In this document: positions 36,535 through 44,177 of the stretch, piece after piece
How positions within the stretch are numbered: position 1 is the first letter of the stretch
Layout of the letters: each line of letters begins with the position of its first letter
DNA from: Gordonia rubripertincta
Lineage (GTDB): Bacteria > Actinomycetota > Actinomycetes > Mycobacteriales > Mycobacteriaceae
Length of the DNA stretch: 64,000 bases
Direction of reading: 5' to 3'
Assembly: GCF_038024875.1 (NCBI RefSeq)
Contig: NZ_CP136136.1
Coordinates: 558,001-622,000 of the forward strand
Made by a program: the position numbers and the translations under genes
The notes under the pieces: generated by a model
Database searches by the model: none
Seen by the model: the letters and a program-made list of their open reading frames with translations, nothing else
Told to the model about the DNA's origin: nothing

Positions 36535-37710
36535 GTGGCGCTGTTCCTGGCCGTGCTGGTTCCGGCGGTCTTCTTCGGTCTGATCACCTTCTGGCTGCAC
36601 CGCCGGATCGTCCGCGCCACCGCACTCCCCCGGCCGTGGTCGGGCGTCGCCGACGTCGCGCTCACCGTGATGTGGGCACTGGCGGTCATCGGCTTCGCCA
36701 GTGGCCGATCGCTGGACCCGTCGTGGGCGCGGCCGATCGGGTCGGTGGGCCTCATCTGGATCGGCGTGGTCTTCTACCTGTTCCTCGGACTGGCGATCAT
36801 CGGACTGATCTCGTCCGGGGCGAACATCATTCGCCGGATCCGACGCCGCGGCACCGGGATCGGCGAGACGGCCGAAGCGGCCCCGCGCAGACTGCGTCGT
36901 CTCCGGATCGCCACGGCCACCGTGGTCGTCGCCGCGCTGGGGGTCACCGGCTACGGCGTGTTCGAGGCCTCCCGGCCGCAGGTGACCGAGGTCAGCACGA
37001 CTTTCGACAACCTGCCCGCGCAATTCGACGGACTGCGGATAGCCGTGGTCTCCGACCTTCACGTCGGGCCTGCGCGCGACGCCGGGTTCACCCGCCGCGT
37101 CGTCGACGAGGTCAATGCGCGGAACCCGGATCTGGTGCTCCTCGTCGGCGACCTCACCGACGGCAAGATCCCGTACGTCCGCGACACTCTGGAGCCGCTC
37201 GCCGATCTCCGCGCACCGCTCGGGGTGTTCGGCGTCAGCGGCAATCACGAGTACTACTCCGACGACGGCGGACGCTGGCTCGACACCTGGGAGTTCTACG
37301 GAGTGCGCACACTGCGGAACTCGCGGGTCCCGTTGACGGTCGACGGCGCGACCATCCAGCTCGCCGGCGTGCACGACGCCACCGCACCCGAACCGTACGA
37401 GCCCGATCTCACCGCCGCGCTGAAGGGTTCGTCACCCGATGACTTCGTGCTGCTCCTCGCACATCAGCCCAAGCAGGCCGTCGAGGCCTCCGAACTCGGC
37501 GTCGACCTGCAGTTCTCCGGACACACGCACGGCGGTCAGATGTGGCCGATCCGCTATCTCGTTCCGCTGCAACAGCCCTCGGTCACCGGACTGGACCGCA
37601 TCGGAAACACCGTCCTGTACACGACGCGCGGCGCCGGTGCGTGGGGTCCGCCCGTGAGGGTTCTCGCGCCGCCAGAGATCACGATGTTCACGGTACGTAC
37701 AGAACCGTGA
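36535..37710 (+). CDS. membrane-anchored metallophosphoesterase
   Basis: About 391 residues. Four N-terminal helices (about 1-100, then one near 125) precede a calcineurin-like phosphoesterase domain with all blocks: VSDLHVG, GDLTDG, GNHEYY and GHTHGGQMW. This is the YaeI/YkuE-like group of membrane-anchored phosphodiesterases, some of which act on UDP-diacylglucosamine or phospholipids. GTG 36535 is chosen because AGGGGG lies 8 bases upstream and the protein then starts at the first helix; ATG 36481 is possible. A hydrolase gene follows after 22 bases. Confidence 0.85.
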   Translation: MALFLAVLVPAVFFGLITFWLHRRIVRATALPRPWSGVADVALTVMWALAVIGFASGRSLDPSWARPIGSVGLIWIGVVFYLFLGLAIIGLISSGANIIRRIRRRGTGIGETAEAAPRRLRRLRIATATVVVAALGVTGYGVFEASRPQVTEVSTTFDNLPAQFDGLRIAVVSDLHVGPARDAGFTRRVVDEVNARNPDLVLLVGDLTDGKIPYVRDTLEPLADLRAPLGVFGVSGNHEYYSDDGGRWLDTWEFYGVRTLRNSRVPLTVDGATIQLAGVHDATAPEPYEPDLTAALKGSSPDDFVLLLAHQPKQAVEASELGVDLQFSGHTHGGQMWPIRYLVPLQQPSVTGLDRIGNTVLYTTRGAGAWGPPVRVLAPPEITMFTVRTEP

Positions 37711-37732
37711 CGTTCCACGTAGGCTCCGCACG

Positions 37733-38626
37733 ATGACGGAGTTCACGATGGACATCGAGGGACGATCGATCTCGGCGCGGGACGTCGGCGAGGCCACCGG
37801 ACCTGTCGTCGTACACTTCCACGGGACTCCGGGCTCCCGTCTCGAGGCCGCTTTCGGCGATCAGATCGCCCAGCGACACGGCGTCCGGGTGGTGAGTTTC
37901 GACCGCCCCGGATACGGCGCGTCGGACCCCGCACCAATCGGCCTCACGCCAGTGGCACGCGACGTCGAGGCCCTGGCCGACCGCCTCGGACTCGACCGCT
38001 TTGCCGTCTTCGGGTGGTCGGGTGGCGGGCCCTTCGCGCTTGCCGCAGCAGCGCTGATGCCCGACCGCGTGACCGGCGTCGGTGTGTCCGGTGGCCCCGG
38101 ACCCGCGCTCGACGTACCCGGGGCTCGAGAGCTCCTGACCGACAACGACCGCCGAGCCCTCGCGCATCTGCCGGCAGACCCCGGACGGGCGGCCGAGACC
38201 TTCCTCGAGGGCAACCGGGACATGCTCGCCGCGATGATGTCGGTTAGGAACGACCCCGCCGCGCCCTGGATCGACTGGATGTGGGGTACAAGCGACGCCG
38301 CGGTCATCGAGGATCTGTCGGTACGGCGGATGCTCTTCGAGTCGTTTTCCGAAGCGCTGCATCGAGGGCCCGACGCCATCGCTTGGGACAACGTCGCCTT
38401 CGTCGGCCCGTGGGATTTTCGGGTCGCCGACGTCTCTGCGCCCGTTCACCTCTGGTACGGCGCCGACGACGCGATGACGACCCTGTCCAACGGCGAGTGG
38501 CTGGCGCGCCACCTACCCGACGCTGATCTCACAGTCTTCCCCGGTGAAGGCCACCTGCTGCCGTTGCGACATTGGGACGCAATGCTTTCGGTGTTGATCG
38601 ACGGCGAGGACCGCAACCTGGCGTGA
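37733..38626 (+). CDS. alpha/beta hydrolase
   Basis: Cytoplasmic hydrolase of 297 residues. Oxyanion segment VVHFHGTPGSR, nucleophile GWSGGG, acid in YGADDAMT and the final His in GEGHLLPL give a complete catalytic triad. Proteins of this subgroup are often annotated as epoxide-hydrolase-like or proline-iminopeptidase-like; nothing here fixes the substrate. It probably shares a transcript with the phosphoesterase gene upstream and converges with the cat operon. Confidence 0.85.
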   Translation: MTEFTMDIEGRSISARDVGEATGPVVVHFHGTPGSRLEAAFGDQIAQRHGVRVVSFDRPGYGASDPAPIGLTPVARDVEALADRLGLDRFAVFGWSGGGPFALAAAALMPDRVTGVGVSGGPGPALDVPGARELLTDNDRRALAHLPADPGRAAETFLEGNRDMLAAMMSVRNDPAAPWIDWMWGTSDAAVIEDLSVRRMLFESFSEALHRGPDAIAWDNVAFVGPWDFRVADVSAPVHLWYGADDAMTTLSNGEWLARHLPDADLTVFPGEGHLLPLRHWDAMLSVLIDGEDRNLA

Positions 38627-38649
38627 GCTCGCCACCCTTGAACGCGACG

Positions 38650-38680
38650 TGCCCCGCCGACGCGTAAGGCCGGCGGGGCA
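38650..38680. terminator. terminator between the hydrolase gene and catC
   Basis: TGCCCCGCCG (38650-38659) and CGGCGGGGCA (38671-38680) form a perfect 10-base stem with an 11-base loop between convergent genes, so it may work in both directions. No T run is present. Confidence 0.6.
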
Positions 38681-38693
38681 GGTCGTGTGTGCG

Positions 38694-38975
38694 TCAGGCC
38701 TTGATGTCCGACGGATGTGTCGCGAGCGGCGTCACCTTGATGTCCATGTACGGGAACAGCGGCAGACCCGACAGCAGCGTGTGCAGCTCGTCGTTGGAGT
38801 CCACGTCGAAGATCGAGTAGTTGGAGTACTCGCCGACGATCCGCCAGATGTGCGGCCACTTGCCGGTGCGCTGTAGGTCCTGCGAGTACGCCTTCTCCCG
38901 GGCGACGGTGTCTGCCCGGACGTCCGGGTCGAGATCGTCGGGGATGTTGACGTCCATGCGGACATGGAACAGCAT
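38694..38975 (-). CDS. catC: muconolactone delta-isomerase
   Basis: Third step of the catechol branch: (4S)-muconolactone to 3-oxoadipate enol-lactone, by a small decameric ferredoxin-like-fold enzyme. 93 residues with the family's MLFHVRMDVNIPDDLD start, WRIVGEYSNYSIFDVDSNDE centre and LPLFPYMDIKVTPLATHPS end. ATG 38975 abuts the catA stop at 38976, so it is the last gene of catR-catB-catA-catC. Confidence 0.97.
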   Translation of the reverse strand: MLFHVRMDVNIPDDLDPDVRADTVAREKAYSQDLQRTGKWPHIWRIVGEYSNYSIFDVDSNDELHTLLSGLPLFPYMDIKVTPLATHPSDIKA

Positions 38976-39905
<930 letters not shown>

Positions 39906-41009
39906 TCAGTTGTCGGTTCGGTAACGCTCGAGCTTCTCCGGATCGACCTCGAAGCCGATACCCGGAGCCGTGGACCGGTACAGGTGGCCGTCTCGGATCT
40001 GCAGGGGCTCGGTCAGCAGGTCGTCGCTCATGTCGAGGAAGTTCGACAGCTCGCCCGCGTAGCGCGAGGTCAGTTCGAAGGCACTGCCGAAGGCGAGCGC
40101 GCACGCTGTGCCGACCTGGCCGTCGATCTGGTTGCCCATGACCACCGGGATGCCGAGCCCCTCGGCGAGGTGGTGGGTCCGGCGCGAGGTGGTGAAGCCG
40201 GTCCGCGCGGTCTTGATGCTGATCGCGGTGGCGGAGCGTCCGAGAATCTCCCGGGTGACGTCGGCCGGCGTGGGCACCGACTCGTCGGCGATGAACGGGA
40301 CGTCGAGTTGCTCCACGAGCCAGCGTCGGCCCATCACATCGGCTGCGTCGCAGAGTTCTTCGGCGAACAGCAGGTCGAGGTCGGACATCTCCTTCATGGC
40401 TCGGGCCGACTCCGCGGCGGTCCAGCCGCGGTTGCCGTCGACGTAGAGCTCGATCTCGGCGCCGAACCGTTCGCGCAATGCCCGGACGACGGCGGTGTCG
40501 AGGCCCACCGGGTGCCTGCCGACCTTCACCTTGAAGGTCCGGATGCCGTAGGTCTCGACCATCTTCTCGGCCTCGGCGACCATCTTCGCGGGCTCGGCGA
40601 AACCGAGCATGTGGCTGACGCGCAACCGGTCGGTGAACCCGCCGAGCATGTCGCCCACGGGAAGCCCCAGGGTCTTGCCGAGCGCATCCCAGATCGCCAT
40701 GTCGACAGCTGATTTGGCGGCCGGGTTGCCGATCGTCCGCGCCAGCCGGGCGGCGACCACCTCACGTTCGAGCAGGGTGAGCCCGACGATCGCCGGGGCG
40801 AAGATCGTGTTGACGACGGTGATGATGCCGTCCTGGGTCTCTCCGTAGGTGAACGGCCGAGGCGGCGCCTCCGCGACGCCCACCACCCCGGTGTCGGTGT
40901 GTACACGGACCAGCACGTGATTGGCCACGTGCACCTCGCCCGAGGCGAACCTCAGCGGTTTCACGTACGGAATCGCGAATGGAATCGCGTCCACTCGGGT
41001 GATCTTCAT
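39906..41009 (-). CDS. catB: muconate cycloisomerase
   Basis: Enolase-superfamily enzyme converting cis,cis-muconate to muconolactone, Mn-dependent. 367 residues. Catalytic lysines are in FKVKVG; metal ligands are Asp of YVDGNRGW, Glu of FAEELC and Asp of FIADES; the second catalytic Lys is in AISIKTARTG. The ATG at 41009 overlaps the catR stop (ATGA), so catB is translated from the catR transcript or a promoter inside catR. Confidence 0.96.
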   Translation of the reverse strand: MKITRVDAIPFAIPYVKPLRFASGEVHVANHVLVRVHTDTGVVGVAEAPPRPFTYGETQDGIITVVNTIFAPAIVGLTLLEREVVAARLARTIGNPAAKSAVDMAIWDALGKTLGLPVGDMLGGFTDRLRVSHMLGFAEPAKMVAEAEKMVETYGIRTFKVKVGRHPVGLDTAVVRALRERFGAEIELYVDGNRGWTAAESARAMKEMSDLDLLFAEELCDAADVMGRRWLVEQLDVPFIADESVPTPADVTREILGRSATAISIKTARTGFTTSRRTHHLAEGLGIPVVMGNQIDGQVGTACALAFGSAFELTSRYAGELSNFLDMSDDLLTEPLQIRDGHLYRSTAPGIGFEVDPEKLERYRTDN

Positions 41010-41953
41010 CTTTCATCTCCAAACTGGGCACTGAGCTGAGCGCTGAGGTCGCGCGGGTCGGCGTCGGCCGAACCGGTTGCGAAAGCGGATGCGATGACGT
41101 CGGCGACCGCGCCGACCACCGGGTTCTCGACACCGGTTTTCCAGGCCAGTGCGACCTCAACGGTGTCGGCGTCGGCGAGGTCGCGGACGACGAGCCCGTC
41201 CAGCGGGAGGGCACGCACGGAGGCCGGCAGGACGGCAACCCCGAGTCCGGCGGCCACCAGCGCGAGCAACACCGGGGTACCGGATGCCTGATGCGCCCGC
41301 CGGGGAACGAATCCGGCTGCGCGACATGCCTTCACCACCGCGTCATTGACTGCCGAGTCCCGGCTGTCGTACATCACGAACGACTCACTGCGAAGGTCCG
41401 CCACCGACACGACGGGCTCGATGGCGAGCCGGTGATCGACCGAGACGGCGAGCACCAGCTGTTCGACGTCGATCACCCGGGACTCGATGTCTTCCCCGGT
41501 CGCCGGCGGACGGAGGATGCCGAGATCGATCGCACCGGCGCGCAGAGCGTCGCACTGCCCCGGTGTCAGCATGTCGGATCGGATGTCGAGGTCGACGTCC
41601 GGTAGTTCACGCTTGACGATGCGAGCGATACGGGGCAGATGAGAGAACGCGGCGATTCCGGTGAGACCGAGACGCACCAGGCCGCTCCGTCCCGCCGCTA
41701 TCCGCCGCACCCCGTCGACGGCGTCGTCGACGCCAGCCAGGACGCGCTCGGCCTGCTCCTTGAGATATGCGCCCGCAGGGGTCAGAGACACCTGGCGCGT
41801 GGTGCGCACGAACAGCGTGACGTCGAGTTCCGCCTCGAGCTGACGGATCGCGTAGGACAGAGCCGGCTGGGCCACGTGCAGAGTCGCCGCGGCCTGCCCG
41901 AAGTGGCAGGTCTCGGCTACGGCTGCGAAGTAGCGCAGGTGCCTCAGCTCCAT
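41006..41953 (-). CDS. catR: LysR-family regulator of the cat/ben genes
   Basis: LysR-type activator of 315 residues: N-terminal winged helix (MELRHLRYFAAVAETCHFGQAAATLHVAQPALS split across residues 1-33) and a two-part inducer-binding domain. It heads the catBAC operon in the same direction and is divergent from benA, so the 227-base gap to benA is its likely target; a T-N11-A box lies there (42063-42085). In the family the inducer is usually cis,cis-muconate. The symbol follows position and type; Rhodococcus opacus uses an IclR-type CatR instead. Confidence 0.82.
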   Translation of the reverse strand: MELRHLRYFAAVAETCHFGQAAATLHVAQPALSYAIRQLEAELDVTLFVRTTRQVSLTPAGAYLKEQAERVLAGVDDAVDGVRRIAAGRSGLVRLGLTGIAAFSHLPRIARIVKRELPDVDLDIRSDMLTPGQCDALRAGAIDLGILRPPATGEDIESRVIDVEQLVLAVSVDHRLAIEPVVSVADLRSESFVMYDSRDSAVNDAVVKACRAAGFVPRRAHQASGTPVLLALVAAGLGVAVLPASVRALPLDGLVVRDLADADTVEVALAWKTGVENPVVGAVADVIASAFATGSADADPRDLSAQLSAQFGDER

Positions 41954-42062
41954 GACTCGTCTTTTCTCGTAGAACCCCGTCGCCGGTCATCAAGTGTGAC
42001 CGCGACCACGCATTCCACGGTAAAGGTCGAATACATACAAGACAAAGACATTTGCAGATCGT

Positions 42063-42085
42063 ATTGATCGCAGCTGTTTATCAAT
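42063..42085. promoter_or_regulatory. LysR-type T-N11-A box in the catR-benA control region
   Basis: ATTGAT (42063-42068) and ATCAAT (42080-42085) are perfect inverted arms around exactly 11 bases, the LysR-type T-N11-A geometry. The surrounding 42030-42090 is clearly more AT-rich than the genes. It could serve both catR-catBAC and benABC; which promoter it controls is inferred. Confidence 0.6.
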
Positions 42086-42180
42086 CGGATGCTTGGTCAG
42101 GACTGGCCATTGCCCTAGTGTGATCGGCACCACGCGGGTGCGACAGTGCAATGAGCAGCCAAAATCTGGAGGTACAGCAC

Positions 42181-43572
42181 ATGACCGCGTCCGTAACGGA
42201 ACATCTTCACCACGTGAACTCTGTCCTCGGCGACGCGGTCGTCGACGACCGCGAGGCCGGCGTCTATCGCGCCAACCGTCGGATCTTCACCGACGAGGAC
42301 ATCTTCGAGCTGGAGATGAAGCACATCTTCGAGGGCAACTGGATCTACCTGGCCCACGAGAGTCAGGTGCCCAACCCCGGCGACTACTTCACCACCTACA
42401 TCGGCCGGCAGCCCGTGGTCATCACCCGGGACAAGAGCGGCGAGCTGCACTGCCTCATCAACGCCTGCGCCCACCGCGGGGCCATGATCTGCCGCCGCAA
42501 GACCGACAACCGGATGACCCTCACCTGCCCGTTCCACGGATGGACCTTCCGCAACGACGGCACCCTGCTGAAGGTCAAGGACCCCGAGGGCGCGGGCTAC
42601 CCCGACACCTTCGACGTCAACGGCTCACACAACCTCACCAAGGTCGCCCGCTTCGACAGCTACCGCGGCTTCCTGTTCGGCAGCCTGAACGACGACGTGC
42701 AATCGCTCGACGATCATCTCGGCGACACCCGCCTGGTCATCGACATGCTGGTGGACCAGTCGCCGGACGGCCTCGAGGTGCTGCGCGGTTCGTCGACCTA
42801 CACCTACGACGGGAACTGGAAGGTCCAGGCGGAGAACGGCGCCGACGGGTACCACGTCACCGCGACCCACTGGAACTACGCCGCCACCACCTCGCGGCGC
42901 GGCACCGGCGAGTCCAAGAACGACACCAAGGCACTCGACGCCGGCGGATGGGGCAAGTCCGGTGGCGGTTACTGGTCGTACCCCAACGGCCATCTATGCC
43001 TGTGGACCTGGGCGGCCAATCCGCAGGACCGGCCGCTCTGGGACAAGATGGACGACCTCAAGAAGACCCACGGCGACGCCAAGGGCGAGTTCATGGTGAA
43101 GGGCTCGCGCAACCTGTGCCTGTACCCGAACGTCTATCTGATGGACCAGTTCTCGACCCAGATCCGTCACTTCCGGCCGATCGCGCCGGACAAGACCGAG
43201 GTCACCATCTACTGCATCGCCCCCAAGGGTGAGAGCGACTCCGCACGCGCGCACCGTATCCGCCAGTACGAGGACTTCTTCAACGCGTCGGGTATGGCCA
43301 CCCCCGACGATCTCGAGGAGTTCCGCTCCTGCCAGCTCACCTTCCGCGCGCAGGCCGCTCCGTGGAACGACATGAGCCGAGGTGCGCAGCACTGGCTGAC
43401 CGGACCGGACGAGGTCGCCGAGTCGCTGGGCATGACCGGCGTCATCTCCGCCGGAGTCAAGAACGAGGACGAGGGCCTCTACCCCGTCCAGCACGGTTAC
43501 TGGCTCGAGACGATGCGCGCTGCGGTGGCCGCCGAAGAGGAATCCGCGACCGCAGCCGCCGAGAAGCACTGA
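42181..43572 (+). CDS. benA: benzoate 1,2-dioxygenase, large (alpha) subunit
   Basis: Terminal oxygenase subunit that, with BenB and the reductase BenC, converts benzoate to the 1,2-cis-diol carboxylate. 463 residues. Rieske cluster ligands: [10 protein letters not shown] (C-x-H) and CPFHGW (C-x2-H). Mononuclear iron site: [11 protein letters not shown] 42181 is chosen because TGGAGG ends 8 bases upstream; ATG 42151 would add ten residues encoded by the ribosome-site region. First gene of the ben operon. Confidence 0.95.
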   Translation: MTASVTEHLHHVNSVLGDAVVDDREAGVYRANRRIFTDEDIFELEMKHIFEGNWIYLAHESQVPNPGDYFTTYIGRQPVVITRDKSGELHCLINACAHRGAMICRRKTDNRMTLTCPFHGWTFRNDGTLLKVKDPEGAGYPDTFDVNGSHNLTKVARFDSYRGFLFGSLNDDVQSLDDHLGDTRLVIDMLVDQSPDGLEVLRGSSTYTYDGNWKVQAENGADGYHVTATHWNYAATTSRRGTGESKNDTKALDAGGWGKSGGGYWSYPNGHLCLWTWAANPQDRPLWDKMDDLKKTHGDAKGEFMVKGSRNLCLYPNVYLMDQFSTQIRHFRPIAPDKTEVTIYCIAPKGESDSARAHRIRQYEDFFNASGMATPDDLEEFRSCQLTFRAQAAPWNDMSRGAQHWLTGPDEVAESLGMTGVISAGVKNEDEGLYPVQHGYWLETMRAAVAAEEESATAAAEKH

Positions 43573-43583
43573 AGGGGAACGGG

Positions 43584-44123
43584 ATGACGACCACCGAGAA
43601 CACCGCCGCGACCGGGACGGACGCCGGCGGGAAACTGATCACGCAGAACATGATCGAGCAGTTCCTCTATCGAGAGGCGCGCTATCTCGACGACCGCGAG
43701 TTCGAGAAGTGGCTCGACTGCTACGCCGACGACGTCGTGTACTGGATGCCCGCCTGGGACGACAACGATCGCCTGACCGAGGACCCGCAGCGCGAGATCT
43801 CGCTCATCTACTACGGCAACAAGGGCGGCCTCGAGGACCGGGTGTTCCGGATTCGTACCGAGAGGTCCTCGGCCACCTCCCTTCCCGAACCGCGCACCAG
43901 CCACAACATCAGCAACGTCGAGGTGATCGAACGGCGCGGCGACCTCGTCGACGTCCGATTCAATTGGCACACGATGTATTTCCGGTACAACACGGTCGAC
44001 CCGTACTACGGGACCTCGTTCTACACCATCGACTTCTCCGGTGAACGCCCGTTGATCCGGCGCAAGACGATCGTGCTGAAGAACGACTACATCCACCACG
44101 TGGTGGACGTGTACCACTTCTGA
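43584..44123 (+). CDS. benB: benzoate 1,2-dioxygenase, small (beta) subunit
   Basis: Cone-shaped structural subunit of the alpha3-beta3 dioxygenase, 179 residues. Typical segments: QFLYREARYLDDREFEKWLD, DVVYWMPAWDDND, ISLIYYGNKGGLEDRVFR, and C-terminal RRKTIVLKNDYIHHVVDVYH. ATG 43584 lies 11 bases after the benA stop behind GAAGGGG. The fused reductase gene follows after 54 bases. Confidence 0.95.
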   Translation: MTTTENTAATGTDAGGKLITQNMIEQFLYREARYLDDREFEKWLDCYADDVVYWMPAWDDNDRLTEDPQREISLIYYGNKGGLEDRVFRIRTERSSATSLPEPRTSHNISNVEVIERRGDLVDVRFNWHTMYFRYNTVDPYYGTSFYTIDFSGERPLIRRKTIVLKNDYIHHVVDVYHF

Positions 44124-44177
44124 CCTTCACCTCACCAGCCCCGACCACCCGAAACGCCGATCAAGAGGATCCCGTCC

